Source of the DNA: Burkholderiales bacterium
GTDB taxonomy: Bacteria > Pseudomonadota > Gammaproteobacteria > Burkholderiales > Casimicrobiaceae
Direction: 5' to 3'
DNA length: 60,522 bases
Assembly: GCA_905339295.1 (NCBI GenBank)
Contig: CAJPFI010000010.1
Span: forward strand, 1-60,522
A model generated the notes under the pieces. It was not told the origin of the DNA. It ran no database searches and saw only the letters and a list, made by a program, of their open reading frames with translations. Positions 29,655-39,323 of the stretch are shown here, piece after piece. Position numbers and translations under genes: made by a program. Positions within the stretch are counted from its first letter, which is position 1, and every line of letters starts with the position of its first letter.

Positions 29655-30545
29655 CTAGTATCCCAGCCGCGCGAGCGTCGCGTCGTCGTCGGCCCAGCCC
29701 TTCTTCACGCGCACCCAGACCTCGAGGTGCACACGGCCGCCGAACAGGCGCAGCATCGACTTGCGCGCCTCGGTCGCGATCGCCTTCATCGTTTCGCCGC
29801 CCTGCCCGAGCAGGATCCCGCGCTGCCCCGGCTTGGAGACCCACACGACGGCGCCGATGCGGCGGGCGTCGCCCTCCTGCTCGAACGACTCGATGCCGAC
29901 CGTCGTCGCGTACGGCACTTCGTCGCCGAGTCGCCGGAAGATCTGCTCGCGCACGTACTCGGCGGCGAGGAAGCGCTCGTCGCGGTCGGTGAGCTCGTCG
30001 GGACCGTAGACCGGCGGCCCCTCCGGCAGCGCCTTCGCGATCTCCGCCTTCAGCGCGCCGAGCTGCGTGCCGCGCTGCGCCGAGAGCGGCACGATCGCGG
30101 CGAAGTCACGCAGCGCCGCGAGCTCGGCGATCCTCGGCAGCAGCGCGCCCTTGTCCGCCACGAGGTCGACCTTGTTCAGCGCGACGATCACCGGACGGCC
30201 CTCGGGCACGAGCGCGAGCACGCGGCGGTCCGCGTCGTTCACGCGCGACGCGTCGACGACCCACACGACGACGTCGACGTCGGCGAGCGCCTCGCGCACG
30301 GCGCGGTTGAGGCGGGCGTTGAGCGGCGAGCCGTGCCGCGTCTGGAAGCCGGGCGTGTCGACGAACACGTACTGGACGCCCGGCTCGCTCAGGATGCCGA
30401 CGATCCGGTGGCGCGTGGTCTGCGCCTTGCGCGACGTGATGCTGATGCGCTCGCCGACGAGCGCGTTGACGAGCGTCGACTTGCCGACCGAGGGCCGGCC
30501 GACGATCGCCACGTGGCCGCAGCGATGCCCGGGCTCGCCGTTCAT
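29655..30545 (-). CDS. era: GTPase Era
   Basis: A 296-residue GTPase that binds the 3' end of 16S rRNA and aids 30S assembly. G1 GRPSVGKST, G3 DTPGF and G4 NKVD are present in the N-terminal Ras-like domain (about 8-175). A type-2 KH domain (about 205-290) holds KPGQRGILLGQGGETMKAI and WVRVKKGW. ATG 30545 gives the normal start; longer frames add arginine-rich residues not seen in the family. It is 127 bp downstream of rnc. Confidence 0.96.
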   Translation of the reverse strand: MNGEPGHRCGHVAIVGRPSVGKSTLVNALVGERISITSRKAQTTRHRIVGILSEPGVQYVFVDTPGFQTRHGSPLNARLNRAVREALADVDVVVWVVDASRVNDADRRVLALVPEGRPVIVALNKVDLVADKGALLPRIAELAALRDFAAIVPLSAQRGTQLGALKAEIAKALPEGPPVYGPDELTDRDERFLAAEYVREQIFRRLGDEVPYATTVGIESFEQEGDARRIGAVVWVSKPGQRGILLGQGGETMKAIATEARKSMLRLFGGRVHLEVWVRVKKGWADDDATLARLGY

Positions 30546-30672
30546 CGGACGGGTTCCCGGCGCGTCGCCGCCCGCGCGACGTCCCCTCCGGTGCCACGTA
30601 CATTCCGCGTCCCGGGGGCGCCGGTCCGCCCGGACGCCCCGGATGCGCACCGGACCCGCGGCGGCGCGGGTC

Positions 30673-31371
30673 TCATGACGATCGATCCCGGCGCCCGCCG
30701 GCCGCCTGCGCGGTGACTTCCGCCCAGGCGCGGTCCGCGGCGTCCTGCTCCGCCGCCCGGCGGCTCGTGCCGGCGCCCGGCGCGACGATGCCGAGCGCGG
30801 GAATGCGGCACTCGACCGCGAACTGCTGCGCGTGCGCCTCGCCGTGCGTGCCGACGATCGCGTACTCGGGCACCGCCACGCGGCGCGCCTGCAGCCACTC
30901 CTGCAGGCGCGTCTTCGGGTCCTTGGCGAGCGCCTCCGGATCGGATTGCGCGAGCTCGTCGCCGTAGGCAGCCGCGATGACGCGGCGCGCCGCCTCGAAG
31001 CCGGCGTCGACGAACACCGCACCGAACACCGCCTCGAGCGCGTCGGCGAGGATCGAGCCACGGTCGGCCCCGCCGCTCCTGAGCTCGCCCTCGCCGAGGC
31101 GGATCGCCTCGCCCAGGCCGAGCTGGCGCGCGATGCGAGCCAGCGTGTCGCGATTGACGAGGCTCGCCCGGGCGCGAGAAAGGTCGCCCTCGTCGGTGCG
31201 CGGGTGCCGTTCGTAGAGCGAGAGCGCGACGACGCAGTTCAGCACCGCGTCGCCCATGAACTCGAGCCGCTCGTTGTGCCGCGCGCCGTGGCTGCGGTGG
31301 GTGAGCGCCTGCGCGAGGAGCTCGGGCTCGCCGAAGTCGTGGCCCAGCCGCTCGCGGAACGCGTCCGCCAT
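30673..31371 (-). CDS. rnc: Ribonuclease III
   Basis: A 232-residue double-strand-specific endoribonuclease that processes rRNA precursors and some mRNAs. The signature NERLEFMGDAVL with its metal-binding glutamate and aspartate lies near 33-45, followed by the second acidic site in DALEAVFGAVFVD. A dsRNA-binding domain (about 150-225) ends the protein. It is 15 bp downstream of the DUF4845 gene in the lepB-rnc-era order. Confidence 0.96.
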   Translation of the reverse strand: MADAFRERLGHDFGEPELLAQALTHRSHGARHNERLEFMGDAVLNCVVALSLYERHPRTDEGDLSRARASLVNRDTLARIARQLGLGEAIRLGEGELRSGGADRGSILADALEAVFGAVFVDAGFEAARRVIAAAYGDELAQSDPEALAKDPKTRLQEWLQARRVAVPEYAIVGTHGEAHAQQFAVECRIPALGIVAPGAGTSRRAAEQDAADRAWAEVTAQAAGGRRDRSS

Positions 31372-31386
31372 GCGCCGCGCGCGGTC

Positions 31387-31749
31387 CTACCGCGTCGCCG
31401 TGACGTCGAAGTCGAGCAGGATGCTCACGTTGCCGACCATGTGAAGCTGCTTCTGCCAGCTCACCGAGGCCGTGATCACGTTGCCATCCCGGACGACGTT
31501 GAGGTCGTTCGCGCGGACCGAGTCGATGTAGTCGGCCGCGATGTACTTCTCGAACGACCTCTTGACCACCGGCGGCGTGGGATCCGGCGCGTCGCGCAGC
31601 GACTTCTCGACCGCCGACTGGATCGTGTAGTACTCGACGTAGGACGGCACCATCCGGAACCCCACGATCGCGACCACGGCGATGACCGCCGCCACGAACA
31701 GGAACGCGATCATCGACAGACCGCGCTGCGCCCGCTTCGATCCCGTCAT
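31387..31749 (-). CDS. DUF4845 membrane-anchored protein
   Basis: A 120-residue protein with one N-terminal membrane segment (SMIAFLFVAAVIAVVAIVGF, residues 12-31) preceded by a short basic, RGLS-type stretch that looks pilin-like, then a small soluble domain. DUF4845 proteins commonly sit between lepB and rnc in beta- and gammaproteobacteria. The function is unknown. The start at 31749 is 11 bp after lepB. Confidence 0.9.
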   Translation of the reverse strand: MTGSKRAQRGLSMIAFLFVAAVIAVVAIVGFRMVPSYVEYYTIQSAVEKSLRDAPDPTPPVVKRSFEKYIAADYIDSVRANDLNVVRDGNVITASVSWQKQLHMVGNVSILLDFDVTATR

Positions 31750-31760
31750 CACGCCTCCCC

Positions 31761-32588
31761 TCACCGGATGCCGCTCCCGACGCGCCTGAACGCCAGGCTC
31801 GAGATGTCGTCCCAGTTGAACCAGATGAAGAACGCCTTGCCGCGGATGTGGTCGTCGGGCACGAATCCCCAGTACCGGCTGTCGTCGGAGAAGTCGCGGT
31901 TGTCGCCCATCATGAAGTAGTGTCCCGGCGGCACGCGGCACGTGAAGCCGTCGGTATTGTAGTCGCACCGGTCGCGTCCCGGGAACGACCGCACGTTCTG
32001 CGGGTACACGGCCGGGGCCTGCGCGCTCACCGCGATCGCGTAGTCGCGCGGGGCGATCCCCGTGTCCGCGCGCTCGGTGTAGCGGTCCGTGGTCTCGAAG
32101 CGCAGGCCCTCGAGCCAGCTGTAGTTGCCGTCCGGCGTGCGGGGGAGCGGCTTGCCGTTGACCGAGAGCTTCTTGTCGCGGTACGCGACCGTGTCGCCGG
32201 GCAGGCCGACCACGCGCTTGATGAAGTCCTGCGACGGGTTGACCGGGTAGCGGAAGACGACGACGTCGCCGCGCTGCGGGTCGCCGGTCGGCACGACCTT
32301 CTGCTCGAGGATAGGCAGCCGCAGGCCGTAGGTGAACTTGTTGACCAGGATGAAGTCGCCGACCTCGAGCGTCGGCCGCATCGACGACGACGGGATCTTG
32401 AACGGCTCGGCGATGAAGCTGCGCAGCAGGAACACGACGAGGAGCACCGGGAAGAAGCTCACCGGATACTCGATCCACGCCGGGACCGGCGCGTCGGGCG
32501 CGCGGCGGCGCGCGAGCACGAACCGGTCGAGCGCCCAGACGAGGCCGGTGGCCACCGTGAGGAGGAACAGGATCAGCGCGAAGTTCAT
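31761..32588 (-). CDS. lepB: Signal peptidase I
   Basis: An inner-membrane serine protease that cleaves Sec and Tat signal peptides. The 275-residue protein has two N-terminal membrane segments (3-22 and 42-58). The nucleophile S69 is in IPSSSMRPTL and the general-base lysine K124 in DFIKRVVGLPGD, followed by the GHYFMMGDNRDFSDDSRYWG box. It lies in the lepA-lepB operon. It would process the many exported proteins in this window (PhnS, DctP, cytochrome c, DegQ). Confidence 0.96.
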   Translation of the reverse strand: MNFALILFLLTVATGLVWALDRFVLARRRAPDAPVPAWIEYPVSFFPVLLVVFLLRSFIAEPFKIPSSSMRPTLEVGDFILVNKFTYGLRLPILEQKVVPTGDPQRGDVVVFRYPVNPSQDFIKRVVGLPGDTVAYRDKKLSVNGKPLPRTPDGNYSWLEGLRFETTDRYTERADTGIAPRDYAIAVSAQAPAVYPQNVRSFPGRDRCDYNTDGFTCRVPPGHYFMMGDNRDFSDDSRYWGFVPDDHIRGKAFFIWFNWDDISSLAFRRVGSGIR

Positions 32589-32712
32589 CGACGTTCCAGT
32601 CTGCCGTCCGCGGGCGTCCGCGCGGCGCGGACCGGGCGCATTCTCTCACGGCGACGCCCCGGGAAGCCGCCGCCCGAGCCCCCCGCCCGGCGGTTCGTCG
32701 CCCCGGCGCGGC

Positions 32713-34506
<1,794 letters not shown>

Positions 34507-34522
34507 AGGCGCGGTCGGCCGC

Positions 34523-34550
34523 GGGAAAACGAAGGGCACCTTCGGTGCCC
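34523..34550 (-). terminator. Rho-independent-type terminator upstream of lepA
   Basis: On the minus strand GGGCACC-GAA-GGTGCCC (34550-34534) is a perfect 7-bp stem with a 3-nt loop, followed by TTCGTTTT. It ends the glutaredoxin-like gene transcript and separates it from lepA, which implies a lepA promoter or an attenuated read-through. Confidence 0.65.
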
Positions 34551-34612
34551 TGGGATCTGCGCCCGCGACTCGCGGCGGGCGGCGCGCTCATTTCGCGGGA
34601 AAACGTTGAATA

Positions 34613-34888
34613 CTATCGGATTTCGGCCCCGCCCGCGAGCCGGTCGGCGCGGAGCACCGCCTCGGCGCGGCCGCGATCGAGCACGTAGTGGCAGACCTCG
34701 ACCCCGCAAGCGGGGTCGCCCAGCAGCAGCACGGGCACGAGATCGCCCCAGCGAGCCTCGAGCGCGGCGTCGGCATCGACGTCGACCTCGACGACGGCCG
34801 CTCCGTGGGCGGCGGCGATCGGCGCCAGCGCGTCGCGCATCTCCTCGCAGAGGTGGCAATAGGCGCGGGTGAGAAGCGTGAGCGTCAT
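34613..34888 (-). CDS. Glutaredoxin-family protein (DUF836-like)
   Basis: A 91-residue thioredoxin-fold protein with a redox CxxC motif, C11-H-L-C14 in RAYCHLCEEM, and the cis-proline region LVPVLLLG. Small glutaredoxin-like proteins are common next to lepA in betaproteobacteria. The partner is unknown. The ATG at 34888 is divergent from the DUF4383 gene. It ends 63 bp before the terminator hairpin in front of lepA. Confidence 0.85.
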   Translation of the reverse strand: MTLTLLTRAYCHLCEEMRDALAPIAAAHGAAVVEVDVDADAALEARWGDLVPVLLLGDPACGVEVCHYVLDRGRAEAVLRADRLAGGAEIR

Positions 34889-35047
34889 GCGGTCGCGGCC
34901 GCCGCCCGGGTTCGGGCCGCCGCCCCCTTGCCGCGGGCGCGCGACGCGACCACGATGCCGTGGAGGCGCAACCCTGCGTCCCGGCGGACCGGCCGCGCGG
35001 CCGGCCCCGCCGCCGATGATGGTCCCGTCGACGAGGAGGAGATCCCC

Positions 35048-35431
35048 ATGCTGAAAAAGATCGGACTCGCGTTCGGTGCGGTTTTCGTTCTGGTCGGACT
35101 GGCGGGCTTCGTGCCCGCGCTCACGCCCGATGGCAAGCTGCTGGGACTGTTCGCCGTGAACGGCGCGCACAACCTGGTCCACATCGCCACCGGCGCGATC
35201 GCGCTCGGCATCGCGCTCGCGAGCCCCTCCGCGCTGTCGATGTTCTTCAAGGTGTTCGGCGTCGTCTACGGGCTGGTCGCCGTCCTCGGCTATTTCTCGG
35301 GCGACCAGCCGATCCTCGGCCTCATCGCCCACAACATGGCGGACATGTGGCTGCACGTCGCGATCGCCGCGCTGTCGCTGTGGATCGGCTTCGGCATGCG
35401 CAACGACGCCGTGACGGGCGTCGCGTCCTGA
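35048..35431 (+). CDS. DUF4383 small membrane protein
   Basis: A 127-residue integral membrane protein with four hydrophobic helices (about 5-25, 45-62, 68-86, 100-118). The segments LFAVNGAHNLVHIATG and GLIAHNMADMWLHV, with their paired histidines, are typical of DUF4383. The start ATG has a strong GAGGAGGAG ribosome site. It is the only plus-strand gene between 26497 and 48349 and breaks the usual degQ-lepA continuity. The function is unknown. Confidence 0.88.
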   Translation: MLKKIGLAFGAVFVLVGLAGFVPALTPDGKLLGLFAVNGAHNLVHIATGAIALGIALASPSALSMFFKVFGVVYGLVAVLGYFSGDQPILGLIAHNMADMWLHVAIAALSLWIGFGMRNDAVTGVAS

Positions 35432-35458
35432 GCGTCAGCACGGATCCGGCATCGAGGC

Positions 35459-35496
35459 CCCCGCGCGAGGCGCCTTCGGGCGCCGCACGCGCGGGG
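35459..35496. terminator. Bidirectional GC-rich terminator hairpin
   Basis: CCCCGCGCG and CGCGCGGGG form a 9-bp outer stem enclosing an inner GGCGCC-TTCG-GGCGCC type hairpin. It lies between the convergent DUF4383 and degQ genes, 28 bp and 19 bp from their ends. The position and strength fit a shared terminator. Confidence 0.7.
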
Positions 35497-35514
35497 ACGC
35501 GAAGCGTCGCGCTG

Positions 35515-36966
35515 CTACGGGTCCCCGTTCAGCAGCCGCACCGTCGCGTAGAACTGGTTCTCGCCGCGCTTGAGCCGCAGCGTCACCGGCGCGCCCTTGT
35601 CGAGCTTCGCGAGGAACTCGTTCATCTGCGCCGCGCTGCGCACCTCGGTCGACACGCCCTTGCTGACGACCTCGAGGATCACGTCACCCGCCTGCACGTT
35701 GCCGCGCACGCCGGAAGCCACGTCCTCGACCAGCACGCCGGACTTCACTTCGGCCTCCTTCTTCTGCTCGTCGGTGAGGTCCGAGAGCACGAGACCCATG
35801 CGGTTCGGCTTGCCCTTCTCCTTCGCCGCGGGGGCGGGACGGCGCTGCGCCTGCGCAACGTCTTCCTTCAGCTCGGCGACCGTCACGGTCAACTCGCGCT
35901 GCGCGCCCTTGCGCCACACGACGAGCTTCACGGACTTGCCCGGCGCAAGCGCCGTGATGATACGTGGCAGGTCGCTGCTGCTCTTCACGTCGCGGCCGTC
36001 GGCCTTGAGGATGATGTCGCCCGCCTCGATGCCGGCCTTCTCCGCCGGCCCGCCCTTCTCGGCCGAGTTCACCAGCGCACCCATCGGCGACCTGAGTCCG
36101 AACGCCTCGGCGGCCTCCTTCGAGACCTCCTGGATCGTCACGCCGATGCGCCCGCGCGTCACGCGACCCCTCTCCTTCAGCTGCGTGACCGTGTTCATCG
36201 CGACGTCGATCGGGATCGCGAACGCGAGACCCATGTAGCCGCCGGTGCGCGAGTAGATCATCGAGTTGATGCCGACCACCTCGCCGCGCAGGTTGAACAG
36301 CGGGCCGCCCGAGTTGCCCGGGTTGATCGCGACGTCGGTCTGGATGAACGGCACCAGGTTTTCCTGCGGCAGGTCGCGCCCCTTGGCGCTGACGATGCCC
36401 GCCGTCATCGTGTTCTCGAGCCCGAACGGCTTGCCGATCGCGACCACCCACTCGCCCACCTTGAGCTTGTCGGGGTCGCCGACGGTGATCTTCGGGAGGT
36501 CCTTCGCGTCGATGCGCAGGAGCGCGACGTCGGTCCGCTTGTCGGCGCCCACGACCTTGGCGATGAACTCGCGCCGGTCGGACAGGCGCACCTTGACCTC
36601 GTCCGCGCCGTCGACGACGTGCGCGTTGGTCACGATGTAACCGTCGGAGGCGACGATGAACCCGGACCCGGTGGACTGCGCCTCGAAGTCGCGCGGCGAG
36701 CCGCGGCCGCGCGGGACCGGCCCGAAGCGGCGGAAGAACTCGTAGAACGGATCGTCCTCGGACAGCTCCGGCATCTGCTGGCTGCGCCGCGCGCGCTGCG
36801 TCACGTCGATCGAGACGACCGCCGGACCATGGCGCTCGTAGAGGTCGGTGAAATCGGGAAGCACGACGCCGCGACCCTGCGCCTGCGCGGCGGTGAACGC
36901 GGGCGGGGATGCGAGCGCGGCGACGATGGCGACGGCGGAGAAGGTGCGGGCGAGCGTGCGGGTCAT
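35515..36966 (-). CDS. degQ: DegQ/MucD-type periplasmic serine protease
   Basis: A 483-residue HtrA-family protease/chaperone of the envelope stress response. A signal peptide (about 1-30, ending AAQAQ) is followed by the trypsin-like domain with the triad histidine in TNAHVV, aspartate in TDVALL and serine in GNSGGP, then two PDZ domains (about 280-370 and 390-480). The start ATG has AGAGGA upstream. It is the fourth gene after rpoE-rseA-rseB, with a 116-bp gap to rseB. MucD-type proteins degrade misfolded envelope proteins and damp sigma-E signalling. Confidence 0.95.
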   Translation of the reverse strand: MTRTLARTFSAVAIVAALASPPAFTAAQAQGRGVVLPDFTDLYERHGPAVVSIDVTQRARRSQQMPELSEDDPFYEFFRRFGPVPRGRGSPRDFEAQSTGSGFIVASDGYIVTNAHVVDGADEVKVRLSDRREFIAKVVGADKRTDVALLRIDAKDLPKITVGDPDKLKVGEWVVAIGKPFGLENTMTAGIVSAKGRDLPQENLVPFIQTDVAINPGNSGGPLFNLRGEVVGINSMIYSRTGGYMGLAFAIPIDVAMNTVTQLKERGRVTRGRIGVTIQEVSKEAAEAFGLRSPMGALVNSAEKGGPAEKAGIEAGDIILKADGRDVKSSSDLPRIITALAPGKSVKLVVWRKGAQRELTVTVAELKEDVAQAQRRPAPAAKEKGKPNRMGLVLSDLTDEQKKEAEVKSGVLVEDVASGVRGNVQAGDVILEVVSKGVSTEVRSAAQMNEFLAKLDKGAPVTLRLKRGENQFYATVRLLNGDP

Positions 36967-37082
36967 GGGGTCCTCTTGGCGGGAATCGGCGGGCCGGGCC
37001 GGGCGCGTTGCGGGCGCCCGGCCGGACGGCGGATCGGAAGCGAATGCGGAATGGCGCGGATGTCGGTCGATGCGTCGGGCGG

Positions 37083-38075
37083 TCACTGGCGCGTGACCGA
37101 CGTGGCCATGAGGCGGACCGCCTCGGCCGGCACTTCGCCCAGCGCGGTGATCACGTGGTCGTCGTGCTTGACCGAGTACTGGTTGATGCCGCCCTGCCGC
37201 GCGCGGCCGAAGCGGCGCTGCGCGCCGCCGCGCGGTTCGATGAACACGCTCACGGCGACGAGCCCGTCGGAGAACACGATCTGGACGACGCCGCGCTTCT
37301 GGTCGCGCATTCCGCGTTGACCTTCCATGATCTTCACGAACCCGGGCGGCGCCCTGCCGACCACCCATCCGGTGTCGACGCTGGCGGCGGCCCCCGACTT
37401 CTGCTGCCGCACCTGCCAGTCCGCCGGCGCCGGCGGCCAGCTCGGCTGCGCGGCGTCACGCTCGAGCTTGACGCCGAGCGCGATGTCGAGGAACGCGAAC
37501 TGCTCGATGACCTCGCCGCGCTCGTTGAGCGTGCGCGCCTTGAGCAGCATCCCGGTCGCCGGATCGGTCCAGAACTCGTACCCGTAGCGCAGTCCGTCGC
37601 GAGGCTCGAAGTTCCATGCCTGCGCCTCGAGGCCGGCGATGCGTCCGGTCGCCCCCTTGCGCGCCACGTAGTATTTCGCGAGCGACGACTTCTGCTGCGG
37701 CGAGATCGACGGGAACGCGTTGCGGAACGTGCGCGGCTCGATGCGGACGAGCTTCACGTCCGGGTAGTAGCAGCGGACCTCGCCGTTGCGGCGGATCACC
37801 TCGCGCGCAGGACCGTCCAGGTTCACGAGCTTCTCGAGCTCGTCGCCGCCGTCGTTCACGTGGACGATGCGCGAGGTCTCCACCTCGGTGCCACGCTGGT
37901 AGACGATCGTGCCGGTGTACGACAGCGCCCTTGCCGCGCTTCCCGCGCGGTCGAGCATCGCGTCGGCGTCCTGCGCGTGCGCCCACGGCGCGGCCAGGAA
38001 CGCCGCCGCGGCGGCGGCACGCGCCAGGCACAGCGTCGCGGAGCGCCCCGCGCGCCTCGATCCCGCCGCGGCCAT
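37083..38075 (-). CDS. rseB: Sigma-E regulatory protein RseB/MucB
   Basis: A 330-residue periplasmic protein that binds the anti-sigma factor and shields it from proteolysis until envelope stress occurs. A signal peptide (about 1-36, ending AHAQD) is followed by the lipoprotein-fold MucB domain (about 40-215; YTGTIVYQRGTEVETSRIVHV) and the C-terminal domain (about 225-330; TGWVVGRAPPGFVKI). The ATG shares its A with the rseA stop (TGATG), so translation is coupled. Confidence 0.94.
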   Translation of the reverse strand: MAAAGSRRAGRSATLCLARAAAAAAFLAAPWAHAQDADAMLDRAGSAARALSYTGTIVYQRGTEVETSRIVHVNDGGDELEKLVNLDGPAREVIRRNGEVRCYYPDVKLVRIEPRTFRNAFPSISPQQKSSLAKYYVARKGATGRIAGLEAQAWNFEPRDGLRYGYEFWTDPATGMLLKARTLNERGEVIEQFAFLDIALGVKLERDAAQPSWPPAPADWQVRQQKSGAAASVDTGWVVGRAPPGFVKIMEGQRGMRDQKRGVVQIVFSDGLVAVSVFIEPRGGAQRRFGRARQGGINQYSVKHDDHVITALGEVPAEAVRLMATSVTRQ

Positions 38076-38569
38076 CAACGGGCCTTCGCGTCGAACACGG
38101 CCGCGCGTTGCAGCGGACCCAGCCCCTGGATCGGCGTGGACGGCGAGATCTCCCGGTGCGCGATCAGGTAGTCGGCGGGGATCACCTGCGGGCGCAGCGT
38201 GTCGGAGCGCATCGACGCCGCCTCGCGTGCGAGCGAGAGGGCGGACTCCGGCGCGTCGGTCAGCGAGACGGCCGTCCAGCCGACCACGCCCACGGCCGCG
38301 ATCGTCGCCGCAGCGGCCCATGCCCAGGTCGCCGGACGCTCGACGCGGCGCGCCGGCGCGAGAACGGTCGGCTCGGCTGCGAGCGCGGCGACGATGCGGC
38401 GCGACAGCGGCCGCGAGCCCGCGTCCTCGCCGCGCAGCGCGTCGCCGATCAAGTGGTAGCACATCCACGTCGCCTTCGCGCCGTCCTGCTTCATCCCCGC
38501 GAGCACGCGGTCGACCGCGGCGGCGTCGTCGAGCTCGCCGTCCATCAGGCGAGAGATTTCCTCGTTCAT
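38075..38569 (-). CDS. rseA: Anti-sigma-E factor RseA/MucA
   Basis: A 164-residue single-pass inner-membrane anti-sigma factor. The N-terminal cytosolic domain (about 1-75; EEISRLMDGELDD and TWMCYHLIGDALRG) binds sigma-E. A membrane segment (TWAWAAAATIAAVGVVGWTAV, about 84-103) leads to a short periplasmic tail that would contact RseB. I chose the ATG at 38569, which has GGAG 6 bases upstream and shares bases with the rpoE stop, over the ATG two codons earlier. Confidence 0.93.
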   Translation of the reverse strand: MNEEISRLMDGELDDAAAVDRVLAGMKQDGAKATWMCYHLIGDALRGEDAGSRPLSRRIVAALAAEPTVLAPARRVERPATWAWAAAATIAAVGVVGWTAVSLTDAPESALSLAREAASMRSDTLRPQVIPADYLIAHREISPSTPIQGLGPLQRAAVFDAKAR

Positions 38570-39168
38570 CACCATCTCCGGTTCTCATCCGTGCCGAGCA
38601 ATGGCCTCAGCTCGGCGGCGATCGCCTCGCGCGCCCGGAAGATCCGGGACCGCACGGTGCCGATCGGGCAGTTCATGACACCTGCAATCTCCTCGTAGCT
38701 CAATCCCTCGATCTCGCGCAGCGTGATCGCGGTGCGCAGGTCCTCGGGCAGCGCGTCCACCGCCCGGTTCACCGCGACCCCGATCTCGCGGCCCATCAGC
38801 ACGCTCTCCGGCGTCGTCGAGTCGCGCAGCGCGTCCGCATCCTCGAACGACTCGGCTTCCTCGTTGTCGTATTCCGTCGTCGTCGGCGCCCGCCGCCCCA
38901 GCGCCACCAGGTAGTTCTTGGCCGTGTTGATCGCGATCCGGTACAGCCATGTATAGAACGCACTTTCGCCCCGGAAGTTCGGGAGCGCGCGATAGGCCTT
39001 GATGAAGGCTTCCTGCGTCACGTCCTCGACTTCGCCCGGGTCGCGCACCATCCGCGACAACAGCCGCCCCAGCTTGCGCTGGTATTTCACGACCAACAGC
39101 TCGAACGCGCGCTTGTCACCCCGCTGCGCGCGCTCGACCAGCTGCTGGTCGACCTCGCGATCACCCAT
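38569..39168 (-). CDS. rpoE: RNA polymerase sigma factor RpoE (ECF, sigma-E/AlgU)
   Basis: A 199-residue ECF sigma factor that directs envelope-stress genes. Region 2 (about 20-90) has the YQRKLGRLLSRMV core and the -10-recognition helix AFYTWLYRIAINTAKNYL; region 4 (about 135-190) has the helix-turn-helix LSYEEIAGVMNCPIGTVRSRIFRARE. It heads the rpoE-rseA-rseB-degQ unit. Upstream, on the minus strand, a TGAACTT-N16-TCTTT element suggests autoregulation. Confidence 0.97.
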   Translation of the reverse strand: MGDREVDQQLVERAQRGDKRAFELLVVKYQRKLGRLLSRMVRDPGEVEDVTQEAFIKAYRALPNFRGESAFYTWLYRIAINTAKNYLVALGRRAPTTTEYDNEEAESFEDADALRDSTTPESVLMGREIGVAVNRAVDALPEDLRTAITLREIEGLSYEEIAGVMNCPIGTVRSRIFRAREAIAAELRPLLGTDENRRW

Positions 39169-39295
39169 CCGCCGGTCTGCTCTTCCCTGATTCTTGCGTT
39201 GTTATTCCCGCCGGACGGCAGGTGCGCGCCCGGGGGGACCCGGTCTCGCGCCCGGAGGTCCGACATGGCGGCCTCCGGGGCACGCGCTTGCCATC

Positions 39296-39323
39296 AAAGA
39301 CCGCGCCAGCGTCCCCAAGTTCA
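39296..39323 (-). promoter_or_regulatory. Candidate sigma-E promoter of rpoE
   Basis: On the minus strand TGAACTT (39323-39317) is followed by 16 bp and TCTTT (39300-39296). The -35 matches the GGAACTT consensus at all but one base and the spacing is ideal; the -10 is weaker than TCTGA. It overlaps the stop of the upstream asparaginase-type gene and would give a leader of about 120 nt. Autoregulation of rpoE is usual in this family. Confidence 0.45.

Noticed and set aside
34507-34539. GTG 34539 as the lepA start
   Set aside because: It lies inside a terminator-like hairpin, and LepA proteins conserve the start just before [13 protein letters not shown] at 34506.
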